From positions 62,001 to 126,000 of the forward strand of contig CAMIYM010000003.1 of NCBI GenBank assembly GCA_946403085.1: a stretch of DNA of 64,000 nucleotides. The letters run 5' to 3'. A program made the position numbers and the translations under genes. The notes beneath the pieces are model-generated. The model was not told the origin of the DNA. It did not search any database and was given only the letters and a program-made list of their open reading frames with translations. This DNA is from an uncultured Clostridia bacterium (GTDB taxonomy: Bacteria; Bacillota; Clostridia; Saccharofermentanales; Saccharofermentanaceae). This document shows positions 10,532 through 20,100 of this stretch, piece by piece. Numbering within the stretch: position 1 is the stretch's first letter; each line of letters starts with the position of its first letter.

Positions 10532-11419
10532 ATGATGAACTTAGTAGAAGTCAAATTCCCGGGTCTGGGAATCAATGTAAATATAAGTCCGGTGGCGTTT
10601 ACTATCGGAAGTGTCGAGATATACTGGTACGGTCTTCTGATCGCTTCAGCAATCGTTCTGGCAGTCATTCTTGCAGTCAAGCAGGCAAAAGACTTCAAGT
10701 TCCCTGAAGGACTTGTATACGATACGATCCTCGTCATCATTCCATGTGCCATTATCGGTGCAAGACTTTACTTCGTCGCATGCAATTGGGATTACTACGG
10801 AAAGAATCTTAAGGCTATCTTCGACTTAAGATCCGGCGGACTTGCCATCTATGGAGGAGTTATCCTCGTCTTCATCGGCTGTATTGTTATGTGCCGCATA
10901 AGAAAGATCCCTTTCATGGAGCTTGCTGACTACTGCGTGGTTTACCTGCCTTTGGGCCAGGCTATCGGCAGATGGGGCAACTTCTTTAACCAGGAGTGCT
11001 TCGGCACGAACACAACTCTTCCCTGGGGCATGACAAGTTCCACTATCGAGAACTATATCAGTGCTAACTGTCCGACACTTGTAGCCACAATGCCGGTTCA
11101 TCCCACATTCCTTTATGAATCACTTGCTGACCTCGCGATATTCTTTATCCTCTTATATGTCAGAAAGCATTCCAAGATTCCTTTCGAGACATCTTGTGCT
11201 TACTTTGCACTCTATGGAACAGCAAGATTCTTCATTGAAGGTCTCAGAACAGATTCACTTTATATTGCAAACACAACTATCAGGATCTCCCAGCTCCTTT
11301 CACTCATCTTTGTCGTAGCTGCACTTCTTTACATCGCTTACGCAAGGTCCATGAGATTTGAGAAAAAGGGTTTTCCTGAAAAGCTCTTTGTCGAACTTAC
11401 AGAGGAGAAAAAAGGTTAA
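10532..11419 (+). CDS. lgt: Prolipoprotein diacylglyceryl transferase
   Basis: RSGGLAIYGG, GRWGNFFNQECFG Lgt signatures. Confidence 0.97.
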   Translation: MMNLVEVKFPGLGINVNISPVAFTIGSVEIYWYGLLIASAIVLAVILAVKQAKDFKFPEGLVYDTILVIIPCAIIGARLYFVACNWDYYGKNLKAIFDLRSGGLAIYGGVILVFIGCIVMCRIRKIPFMELADYCVVYLPLGQAIGRWGNFFNQECFGTNTTLPWGMTSSTIENYISANCPTLVATMPVHPTFLYESLADLAIFFILLYVRKHSKIPFETSCAYFALYGTARFFIEGLRTDSLYIANTTIRISQLLSLIFVVAALLYIAYARSMRFEKKGFPEKLFVELTEEKKG

Positions 11420-11421
11420 TA

Positions 11422-12546
11422 ATGGATAAGGCTGGTTCCGGCGTTGTCAGACTTCGCGGGAAAGACGGTCTTAAGACCGTCGACTATTATCTTGTCATTC
11501 CGGTTCTCGCGATGACGATAATCGGCCTTTATGTTCTTCAGAGAGTTTTGTCCAAAGGCTACGCTGCTTATCCCGGAAATTACTACAGACAGATAGCTGC
11601 TACAGTAGGCGGTATCGTCGGTGCATTGATCATCAGTTTGCTCGATGAGCATCTCCTGAAGATCGTAGGCCGAGTGCTTTATGCTGCATCTGTTTTCCTT
11701 TTGCTGCTTGTCCCTATCGACGGTTACTCGCTTGCTGCCACATGGGGTGCGGACTCCTGGCTGAATCTCCCTATCATCGGTAACTTCCAGCCTTCAGAGC
11801 TCGCGAAGATCGGTCTTATCATGGTGGCTGCAGATATTTTCGAATCAATGCATAACAAGGAATATTCATTCCTCAAAGGCTTCGGCATCATGGCAGCTGT
11901 TTACGCTCCGCCGATGCTCCTTATACTCTCTCAGCCTGACTTCGGTACGGCAATGGTTATCGCATTTACATTCGTATGTATGCTTTTCGCATGGGGCGTA
12001 AGATACAGATACTTCCTTCTCGCGTTCTCATCATTCGTCGTAATCGTCGTTCCTGTTGTATGGTTCTTCTACCTGAAACCTTACCAGAAAGACAGAATCT
12101 TATCACTCGTTTTCCAGGGCTCATCACCCCGTTCAGAGTACAACTTAAGACAGTCGCAGCTTGCCATCATGTCAGGCGGACTTACGGGCAACCATACCGG
12201 CATCCTTACTCCGGTTCCGGTTAAGGAGAGTGACTTTATTTTCGCTGCGATATCGGAACATATGGGATTCATCGGAACCACGACTGTAATAGTTCTCGCG
12301 TTCTTCTTCCTGAGCAGATGTCTTTATGTTGCCGCCAAGAGTACATCCAAATCAGCATCTTACATGCTTACCGGACTTACGGGATACTTTGCTTTCCATT
12401 TCATCGAGAACATGGGCATGGCCGTTGGTCTTCTTCCTATCACGGGAATTCCGCTTCCTTTCATAAGTTACGGCGGTACTGCGATGCTGATCAACTATCT
12501 GGCTTTCGGAGTAATACTCAACATCTCGATGTCCAGAAATACTTAG
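11422..12546 (+). CDS. rodA: SEDS-family peptidoglycan polymerase, RodA-like
   Basis: LSQPDFGTAMV, GIPLPFISYGGTAMLINYLAFG. Confidence 0.88.
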   Translation: MDKAGSGVVRLRGKDGLKTVDYYLVIPVLAMTIIGLYVLQRVLSKGYAAYPGNYYRQIAATVGGIVGALIISLLDEHLLKIVGRVLYAASVFLLLLVPIDGYSLAATWGADSWLNLPIIGNFQPSELAKIGLIMVAADIFESMHNKEYSFLKGFGIMAAVYAPPMLLILSQPDFGTAMVIAFTFVCMLFAWGVRYRYFLLAFSSFVVIVVPVVWFFYLKPYQKDRILSLVFQGSSPRSEYNLRQSQLAIMSGGLTGNHTGILTPVPVKESDFIFAAISEHMGFIGTTTVIVLAFFFLSRCLYVAAKSTSKSASYMLTGLTGYFAFHFIENMGMAVGLLPITGIPLPFISYGGTAMLINYLAFGVILNISMSRNT

Positions 12547-12564
12547 TAAATAAGGAGGCACATC

Positions 12565-14832
12565 TTGAAGGGCAAGTGGAGACAGAATCTTCATATCGAA
12601 CCGCCTGAAGGTTGGATGAACGACCCGAACGGACTGTGCTTTTTTGACGGCTGTTATCATGTCTATTTCCAGTATTCTCCCGGCACTCCATGTGGCGAAA
12701 GTGTCCGCCGCTGGGGTCATTATGTAAGCCCTGATCTTCTCTCGTGGAAATATCAGGGCATCGTTCTTGATGCGGATATTCCGGAAGATAAGGATGGCGT
12801 CTTCTCAGGATGTGCCGTTCCCTTCGATGATCACATAGAATTCTTCTATACAGGCAATGTCATGGATGAAGGCGAACACGATTATGTGCTTGAAGGACGC
12901 GGCGCCAATGTTATCCATGTAACATCTCCTGACGGATCTGCGATGTCATCGAAAAAAGTCCTTCTTAAGAATCCTGATTATCCGTCTTTTTGTTCATGTC
13001 ACGTAAGAGATCCCAAGGTATGGATCGAAAACGGCATATACAAGATGGTGCTTGGCGCACGTACAAAAGACGACAAAGGGTGTGTTCTCCTATACGAAGG
13101 TGCGCGCGTTGATTCACTTGAATATAAGGGATCTTTATCTGCTCCTGACATGGGATATATGTGGGAGTGTCCAGACATGTTCGATATCGGAGACAAACGT
13201 TTCCTCGCTTTCTGTCCTCAGGGAATAGAGCAGGGCGAATATAAGTATCAGAATTATTTCCAGAGCGGTTATTTTACTGTGGACGGCGAAAAACTTTCTG
13301 ATTTTGAAGAATTCGATTACGGTTTTGACTTCTATGCGCCGCAGACATTTATAGCTCCTGACGGAAGAAGGATCCTTATCGGCTGGATGGGAATAGGTGA
13401 CGACTCGTATACCAATCCCACGACAGAACTCGGCTGGCAGCATTGCCTTACATTACCCCGCGAACTTACTGCCGGACCTGATGGAAAGATAATACAGAAT
13501 CCTATTAGGGAATTGGAAAAGGTCAGGAGATCTTCCAAGACAATAGATGGCGAAGCCTGGGCGGGACTTCCTTTTGAAGTTTGCGCTTCTGAATGCGCAG
13601 ATGATGTGCTGCTCTCGGTATCAGGCGCATCTATCACATGGAGCAGAACGGCTGGTGTATTAAGTCTCGGATTTACAAATGATGAAGGTTATGGAAGAAC
13701 GGTCCGCAACATCCGGATAAGTGATCTGACTGATATCCGCATAATTGCAGATATTTCTTCATTAGAAATCTATATTAATGGCGGCCGTTATGTCATGAGC
13801 ACAAGATTCTATCCGGAACACCGCCAGGTCCGTGTTGCAGCACAGGGCGTTTCAGCTGAGATATACACACTGAGACTTAACGATACTCTGATAGCGATAG
13901 GCGAGGCACTTATTGATTTTATTCCGGATAAGACCGGCTGTGAGTTCCATGAAGTCGGTGCATTCTCACCTGCGACAGGCGGCGCGCCCGCTAATGTGTG
14001 CGGTGCTTTTTCGAAGCTTGGCGGCAAATCAAGAATGCTTACAAAGCTTGGCAAAGATCCATTCGGAGATGTCATCACAAGAACGCTTAATAACGCCGGA
14101 GTTGATACTTCTTATATAAGTTATACTTCTGAAGCTAATACTGCACTTGCTTTTGTGAGTCTCGCAAAAGATGGCAACAGGGTATTCTCTTTCTACAGGA
14201 ATCCTTCTGCTGACATGCTTTTCGATGCGTCAGATGTGACAAGTGATATGCTCGAAGACTGCTATGCGCTTCATTTCTGCAGCGTATCACTCGGAGATTT
14301 TCCGATGAAGGATGCACACCGCACTGCAATCACTCTTGCAAGACGACAGGGCGCGATCGTAAGCTTCGACCCCAACCTCCGCTTCATGCTCTGGGAAGAT
14401 AAGGAAGAATTAAAGAGAGTCATCTGGGAGTTCCTTCCTGAGTGCGACGTGCTCAAGATATCTGACGAAGAGATCGAATTCATCACAGGCGAATCTTCTG
14501 TCGAAAAGGCTGTTCCCATGCTCTTTACCGGAAGTGTAAAGCTTGTGATACTCACAAAAGGCAAGGACGGCGCTGATGCCTACAATCTCAATGGCGTTGT
14601 GTCTTCAGTAGGACCATCAGTAAAGGCGACAGATACAACAGGCGCGGGCGATGCATTTATCGGCTCGTTCCTGTGGTGCCTTAAGTCGCGCGGTATTGTA
14701 AGAGGCGATCTTGCTGAGTGCCCACTCACCGTGGTGAAGGAGTGCCTGGATTTTGCGAACCGCTACTGCTCGATAAGCGTCCAGCGTCCAGGAGCGATCC
14801 CGTCGTATCCTTCTATAGAAGAAATGAAATAA
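12565..14832 (+). CDS. Fusion protein: GH32 beta-fructofuranosidase (sucrose-6-P hydrolase) + PfkB-family fructokinase
   Basis: N-terminus WMNDPNGLCFFDGCYHVYFQYSPG, RDPKVW, WECPDMF (GH32); C-terminus LIAIGEALIDFIP...GGAPANVCGAFSKLGG...DTTGAGDAFIGSF (PfkB); single frame, TTG start with AAGGAGG SD. Confidence 0.95.
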   Translation: MKGKWRQNLHIEPPEGWMNDPNGLCFFDGCYHVYFQYSPGTPCGESVRRWGHYVSPDLLSWKYQGIVLDADIPEDKDGVFSGCAVPFDDHIEFFYTGNVMDEGEHDYVLEGRGANVIHVTSPDGSAMSSKKVLLKNPDYPSFCSCHVRDPKVWIENGIYKMVLGARTKDDKGCVLLYEGARVDSLEYKGSLSAPDMGYMWECPDMFDIGDKRFLAFCPQGIEQGEYKYQNYFQSGYFTVDGEKLSDFEEFDYGFDFYAPQTFIAPDGRRILIGWMGIGDDSYTNPTTELGWQHCLTLPRELTAGPDGKIIQNPIRELEKVRRSSKTIDGEAWAGLPFEVCASECADDVLLSVSGASITWSRTAGVLSLGFTNDEGYGRTVRNIRISDLTDIRIIADISSLEIYINGGRYVMSTRFYPEHRQVRVAAQGVSAEIYTLRLNDTLIAIGEALIDFIPDKTGCEFHEVGAFSPATGGAPANVCGAFSKLGGKSRMLTKLGKDPFGDVITRTLNNAGVDTSYISYTSEANTALAFVSLAKDGNRVFSFYRNPSADMLFDASDVTSDMLEDCYALHFCSVSLGDFPMKDAHRTAITLARRQGAIVSFDPNLRFMLWEDKEELKRVIWEFLPECDVLKISDEEIEFITGESSVEKAVPMLFTGSVKLVILTKGKDGADAYNLNGVVSSVGPSVKATDTTGAGDAFIGSFLWCLKSRGIVRGDLAECPLTVVKECLDFANRYCSISVQRPGAIPSYPSIEEMK

Positions 14833-14838
14833 GATAAC

Positions 14839-14867
14839 AAAAGCGGTCCGCTGGGGGCCGCTTTTTT
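14839..14867 (+). terminator. Rho-independent terminator after the GH32-PfkB gene
   Basis: AAAAGCGGtCC..GGcCGCTTTTTT. Confidence 0.8.
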
Positions 14868-14894
14868 ATTGGTTCCCATTACGGGACTGGTGAT

Positions 14895-15157
14895 GAAATG
14901 GTGACGGTTTTGCCTGATTTCGTCACCATTTCGTGCATTTTTGGCCTTTGGTGACGGTTTTGGTGACGATTTTGAGGGCTTTCGTCACCATTTCGTCACT
15001 ACGATGGAATTAAGCTGGCAACGATGGTTCCCCAAGCCCCGCGAAAAGCAGGTGTGCAGATATGGTGCTAACTTGGCCGCATATTTGCACCCAAACGAGC
15101 AATTTGGCCCCGGAATGCGCGAAATGGTGCAGATTTGAGCGGATTCTTGCACCATTT
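14895..15157. repeat. Cluster of four related imperfect/perfect inverted repeats (hairpin elements)
   Basis: 14895-14906/14921-14932 GAAATGGTGACG; 14951-14956+14962-14968/14983-14989+14994-14999; 15054-15064/15080-15090 GTGCAGATATG; 15122-15131/15148-15157 AAATGGTGCA. Confidence 0.8.
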
Positions 15158-15254
15158 TTGCACGAGGGGATTTCTGCCAACCCGGTTTTCGCTCCACAAA
15201 GCTCCACCTGGAAAAAATATTTTATAAATTTCCATAAAATTACCAAAAAACCTC

Positions 15255-15283
15255 TTGCGTTAAAAAAAGATTACGAATAGAAT
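15255..15283 (+). promoter_or_regulatory. Candidate sigma-A promoter of the mraZ/dcw cluster
   Basis: TTGCGT - 17 nt - TAGAAT. Confidence 0.6.
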
Positions 15284-15291
15284 ACAGATGT

Positions 15292-15336
15292 GTGGTGATT
15301 CGGGGAGATATTTCCCATTCTGGTGGAGGAAAGTGG
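15292..15336 (+). promoter_or_regulatory. Candidate MraZ-binding repeats
   Basis: GTGG (15292), GGGG (15302), GTGG (15323), GTGG (15333); ~10/21/10 bp spacing, just downstream of the mraZ promoter. Confidence 0.5.
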
Positions 15337-15394
15337 CTGAAATCGAGGCTGCGGCCTTCACTTTAACACAAAATCAAGTTTTAAGAGACTCAGG

Positions 15395-15826
15395 ATGAGA
15401 GACATTAAGAAAGTAGACGCAAAGGGAAGATTCTTTATCCCTTCAAAGCAGAAAGAAGTGCTTGGCGCCGAGGTTGTCGTAACAAACAGCCTTGATGTCG
15501 GCTATCTTTGCGTTTACTCCAAGGATCATTTTGAGAATGTCGTAAAGACACAGCTCGCAAAACTCAACACAATGGATGCTAATGCCCGTAAGATCAAGAG
15601 AGCGATCATCGGCGAGGCTTGTGAAGTAACTGTAGATTCCCAGGGACGTATTTCTGTTAACAGTGAGCTTTGGGACAGGATCGGTGCTAAGCCAGGTGAC
15701 GAGATCTGCGTATTCAATGATGACGGCAAGCTTGATATCTGTACAAAGAATTTCTATGACAACGAAGATCATGATCTAAGCGGCATAGAAGGATTGGAGA
15801 CAAAGTATTATGTTGAAGGTCTCTGA
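15395..15826 (+). CDS. mraZ: Transcriptional regulator MraZ
   Basis: DAKGRFFIPSKQKEVLG, DSQGRISV double SpoVT-AbrB motifs; upstream of rsmH. Confidence 0.95.
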   Translation: MRDIKKVDAKGRFFIPSKQKEVLGAEVVVTNSLDVGYLCVYSKDHFENVVKTQLAKLNTMDANARKIKRAIIGEACEVTVDSQGRISVNSELWDRIGAKPGDEICVFNDDGKLDICTKNFYDNEDHDLSGIEGLETKYYVEGL

Positions 15827-16778
15827 TTTTGATCACATTCCTGTACTTCTTTATCAGACTGTGGACAGTCTGAATGTCAGACCGGGCGGAATCTATGTCG
15901 ATTGTACGGCCGGCGGTGGAAGCCACAGTGCTGAGATCGCAAGGAGAATGAAGGGACAGGGCATCCTCGTATCTATCGATAAGGATGATGCGGCACTTGC
16001 AGCATGCATGGAGAGAAGAGAAGCTTTTGCGGGAATCGAGTGGATGCCGGTAAAAGCTGACTATAAGGATATAGATGATATTATCCGCAGCCTCAAGATC
16101 GGCAAGGTCGACGGCATCATGGCTGACCTTGGCGTTTCCTCATATCAGCTCGATACGGCTGAGAGAGGCTTCTCATATATGAAGAACGGACCTTTGGATA
16201 TGAGAATGGATCCTGATGAGTGGCTTACAGCAGCTGAAGTAGTAAACAGATATTCGAGAGACGAACTCGAGAGGATCTTCAGAGAATATGGTGAAGAGCA
16301 CCATGCCGGAAGGATCGCTGACGGTATCGTCGAGAGAAGAAGAACAAAGCCTTTTACAAGAACGACAGAACTTGCACAGGCTATTAAGGATTATATGCCG
16401 GGTCACGGAAGAGGAGAGGATCAGCATCCTGCGAAGAGATGCTTCCAGGCCATAAGGATCGAGGTAAACCACGAACTTGACGGTCTTGAATCACTCTTAA
16501 GTGACGGTATCAGAAAGCTTAAGGCAGGCGGAAGGTTCTCAGTAATTTCCTTCCACTCGCTCGAAGACAGGATAGTCAAAGAAGCATTCAGAACGGCAGA
16601 GAGTCCGTGCACATGTCCCAGAGATTTCCCTGTATGCGTTTGCGGAAAGAAGTCCCTGGGAACGGTAATAACAAAGAAACCGATCGAACCGACCGAGGAA
16701 GAGATCGAGATCAATCCGAGATCCAGAAGCTCAAAACTCAGGGTTTTCGAGAGAAACGATAACGAACAGTACAACTAA
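15810..16778 (+). CDS. rsmH: 16S rRNA (cytosine1402-N4)-methyltransferase RsmH
   Basis: HIPVLLYQTVDSL, DCTAGGGSHS, FHSLEDRIVK. Confidence 0.97.
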   Translation: MLKVSDFDHIPVLLYQTVDSLNVRPGGIYVDCTAGGGSHSAEIARRMKGQGILVSIDKDDAALAACMERREAFAGIEWMPVKADYKDIDDIIRSLKIGKVDGIMADLGVSSYQLDTAERGFSYMKNGPLDMRMDPDEWLTAAEVVNRYSRDELERIFREYGEEHHAGRIADGIVERRRTKPFTRTTELAQAIKDYMPGHGRGEDQHPAKRCFQAIRIEVNHELDGLESLLSDGIRKLKAGGRFSVISFHSLEDRIVKEAFRTAESPCTCPRDFPVCVCGKKSLGTVITKKPIEPTEEEIEINPRSRSSKLRVFERNDNEQYN

Positions 16779-16799
16779 GAAACATAAAGGTAAGAACTA

Positions 16800-17480
16800 A
16801 TGGCAATCAGGACAGCATCGAAAAGAAAAATGAATAACTTCGATGTAGGCGCATACGATGAGGCGCTTCAAGAGGTGCTGTCTGCAAAGAAGACTGATCT
16901 GACTTACAAGGAAGGTGAAGTCTTACCGGATGATATCGCGGCTTTGATCGACGATGAACCTTTGATCATAGAAGATAATCCCGGTTTGGTTTCATACGAT
17001 GAAGTACAGGAAAGATCAGCACAGTATGCAAAAGAACATGTAGATGCCCAGTTCATGCTTGACCACAAGAAGCAGACAAGAAAGCTTACCAGAAGAAAGC
17101 TTTTCGAGACTATATTATCGATCGGACTTGTAATCCTGATCGGATTCTTCGTTATGCTTTTGCTCTATCCTCAGACAGAGATCTCCGAGCTTGCAAGAGA
17201 CAACTCCAATCTGAAGGATAAGATCAATACTGCGAAAAGAGAGATCGTTAATGCAGAAGAGAATGCGAACGGCGTCGCAGACATGGACGTCATCCGTGCG
17301 CAGGCGATAGCTCTCGGAATGCAGGATCCTAACCAGAATCAGGTTATCAATCTTCCGGTACCGAATACGGATTCACTCCGCACAAGAGTAAACTATAACT
17401 CCGACGGAATTAATGACGAGGCGTTCAAAGATTCCAAGGATGCGCTGGCTGATTACTATGCCAATAATCCCGGCAAGTAA
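16800..17480 (+). CDS. FtsL/DivIC-like septum formation protein
   Basis: Single TM followed by coiled coil; position between rsmH and PBP gene. Confidence 0.7.
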   Translation: MAIRTASKRKMNNFDVGAYDEALQEVLSAKKTDLTYKEGEVLPDDIAALIDDEPLIIEDNPGLVSYDEVQERSAQYAKEHVDAQFMLDHKKQTRKLTRRKLFETILSIGLVILIGFFVMLLLYPQTEISELARDNSNLKDKINTAKREIVNAEENANGVADMDVIRAQAIALGMQDPNQNQVINLPVPNTDSLRTRVNYNSDGINDEAFKDSKDALADYYANNPGK

Positions 17481-19950
17481 CATCGGCAAGCCCTTGAGGG
17501 GTTCTTCCGCCATTAATAAAGACAAGCAGGTAAAAGAGCCCGTTAAGGACTCTTTTGATAATGACTCCGCGAAAAAAGATATAACTTCGAAGATCAAGCC
17601 TGGTGTATGGCCCAAGATCTGGATCGTGATCGTAGCGGTAGTTGTTTTCCTTTACTCTTTTTACCTTGTTTATAACCTCTATCAGACGACGGTAACTGAT
17701 TACGACAAGTATGCGAGAGCTGCTGCTGATGAACAGTGGACACTCGTTACATACAGTGCCAACAGAGGAATGATCTACGATGCGAACATGGTTCCTCTCG
17801 CGTCTAATACATACGACTACACTCTCATCTGTTCTCCTAAGATGGTTACATCCACACAGATGAACAGACAGCAGATAATCGAAGGTGTTGTAAGCATTCT
17901 CGGCGTTGATTACGAGAAACTTGATAAGACGATTCCGATCGATCCTACAGACAAGACAGATAAGCGCAATGATGTTGCCGGATGCGACATCATGAAGAAT
18001 ATCTCCGCTGAGAAGAAGGATGAGTTCGCGAAGTGGACTAAGGAAAACAAGATCAAAGGTTTTGCTTTCGTTGCGGTTCCGCAGAGATACTATAACTACG
18101 GTTCTCTTGCTTCGCAGGTAGTCGGCTACGCGAAAAATGACGGTGTAAGCCTTAACGGACTTTATGGTCTTGAGGCTTACTATAATTCTGTTTTATCAGG
18201 TGATGACGGATACAGATATTCAGAGACGGATGAAATTACAGGCGGCGTTTTGCCTTATTCAGATGCGACAACTGTTGCCGTATCTGACGGTAATAATATC
18301 GTCACCAATATCGACATCAGTATCCAGAGAATCGCAGAAGAAGCCGCAAAGGAAGCTTACGATAAGTTCGATCCGATAGACGGTGTCTGCGCCATAGTCA
18401 TGAACCCTTATACCGGTGCGGTTTATGCGATGGTATCCATTCCTAATTATGACTGTAATAACCCTTATGCAAGACCTTACGGAGTAGGTGAGGAAGCATG
18501 GAATTACATGAAGGAAGAGGACCGCGTAAAGTTCGTAATGGCTAATGCATGGCGTAACCGCTGCGTTTCAGATACATACGAGCCCGGTTCAACATTTAAG
18601 GCTCTTACAACATGTATGGCATTTGAAGAGAACCTTACAAGAGAAGATGAGTTGTTTGATGACTCACCGATGAAGCTCTCCTCACAGCATACGATCTCCT
18701 GCTGGCTGCAGAAGACGGCTAACTATAACCACGGCATGGAGACACTGCAGAGTGCTTTCGAGAACTCATGCAACCCGGTCTTCGCCCAGCTTGCTCAGAG
18801 AATAGGAATCACTAAGTATTATTCTTATGTGCGCATGCTCGGTTTCTATGATCATACGGGAATCGATCTTCCTGCTGAAGGTAAGGGTATCTTCCATAAG
18901 AATCCTTCCAGAGTCGATATGTCAGTTCTCTCATACGGCGAGTCTTCAACGGTTACTCCTATCCAGCTCCTTACTTCATACTGCGCTATCGTTAACGGCG
19001 GCGACCTTCTTGTTCCTCACATCGTAAAGTATGTTACGGATCCTGAAGGAAACATCGTCGATGAGATCGAGCCTGAAGTAGTAAGAACAGTGTTCTCTGA
19101 AGACACATGCAAGAGAGTAAGAAAACTGATGGAAGGCGTTGTCTCTGACGGTACCGGTTCGGCAGGTAAGGTTGCAGGATACGCAGTCGCAGGTAAGACA
19201 TCAACATCTACGATCGACGTTGGTGAACTTAAGGGTTTGCACGTGCTCTCATTCTCATGCTACGCACCTTCATATGACCCGAAGATCGCTGTACTCGTAG
19301 TAATCAATAAGCCTAGAGATAAGTCAGTAGGTTCATCATCTGCGGCTTCCACAGCTGCGAAGATAGTTGAAGGCACTTTGTCCTACATGGGTGTCGAGAG
19401 AAGATTCTCGCAGGAAGAATACAGCGAGATGCTCAAGGAATGGTACGTTCAGAAGGTTGACGGCATGCCTGCTTCACAGGCAGCTTCAAGAGTTGCGGTA
19501 AACGGTCTTTCAACTCTCTATGGAACGATGGATATGACGCCTGAGACGATCGTCGACAGAACATATCCTGACTATTCGCACACGCTTTATAAGACCGGTG
19601 TAGTAGTTCTCTATCCTAAGGATGTATCGCAGGAGGAGATGCTTACCACAAGAGTTCCGAACATGATAGGAATGTCCGCGATCGAATGCATTGAAGCGTG
19701 CCTTAAGATGAATCTTAACTGCAAGATCGATAAGAACAGTGATATTCAGGGCGTATGCGTAGTCCAGAGCGTTGCTTCGGGAATGACAGCGTATGCCGGC
19801 GATATCATCAAGGTAACTCTGTCAACATCGGGTGGAGGCGGTTATAACCAGCCTGACCAGTCATCAAATAAGTCTCCCACCGTTGATTCTTCCGGTGAGG
19901 ACGGAAGAACAACAACCGAACCGCCCAAACGTAAAAAGAACAGTAACTAG
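17458..19950 (+). CDS. Class B penicillin-binding protein with C-terminal PASTA domain (FtsI/SpoVD-like)
   Basis: YEPGSTFKALT (SxxK), SNC-like ENSCNP, KTST; PASTA at C-terminus; start 17458 preferred over 17413. Confidence 0.93.
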   Translation: MPIIPASNIGKPLRGSSAINKDKQVKEPVKDSFDNDSAKKDITSKIKPGVWPKIWIVIVAVVVFLYSFYLVYNLYQTTVTDYDKYARAAADEQWTLVTYSANRGMIYDANMVPLASNTYDYTLICSPKMVTSTQMNRQQIIEGVVSILGVDYEKLDKTIPIDPTDKTDKRNDVAGCDIMKNISAEKKDEFAKWTKENKIKGFAFVAVPQRYYNYGSLASQVVGYAKNDGVSLNGLYGLEAYYNSVLSGDDGYRYSETDEITGGVLPYSDATTVAVSDGNNIVTNIDISIQRIAEEAAKEAYDKFDPIDGVCAIVMNPYTGAVYAMVSIPNYDCNNPYARPYGVGEEAWNYMKEEDRVKFVMANAWRNRCVSDTYEPGSTFKALTTCMAFEENLTREDELFDDSPMKLSSQHTISCWLQKTANYNHGMETLQSAFENSCNPVFAQLAQRIGITKYYSYVRMLGFYDHTGIDLPAEGKGIFHKNPSRVDMSVLSYGESSTVTPIQLLTSYCAIVNGGDLLVPHIVKYVTDPEGNIVDEIEPEVVRTVFSEDTCKRVRKLMEGVVSDGTGSAGKVAGYAVAGKTSTSTIDVGELKGLHVLSFSCYAPSYDPKIAVLVVINKPRDKSVGSSSAASTAAKIVEGTLSYMGVERRFSQEEYSEMLKEWYVQKVDGMPASQAASRVAVNGLSTLYGTMDMTPETIVDRTYPDYSHTLYKTGVVVLYPKDVSQEEMLTTRVPNMIGMSAIECIEACLKMNLNCKIDKNSDIQGVCVVQSVASGMTAYAGDIIKVTLSTSGGGGYNQPDQSSNKSPTVDSSGEDGRTTTEPPKRKKNSN

Positions 19951-20100
19951 TAGTCTGCCGCACAAACATATGTGGCCCGGATAGAGTAATTTCATTCTTT
20001 TTGCCACATAAGATATTGTACTTTTTGATTTAATATAGTTGCCGGTAAAGAGGCTGAAGATATCAGCCCTATTGCGAAGAAAGACAGAGGAAGTGCTTGG

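Noticed and set aside
14941-15280. ORFs 14941-15138(+), 14985-15197(-), 15010-15246(-), 15062-15280(+)
   Set aside because: All lie in the palindromic repeat cluster, lack good SD/context and have repeat-derived composition; judged spurious
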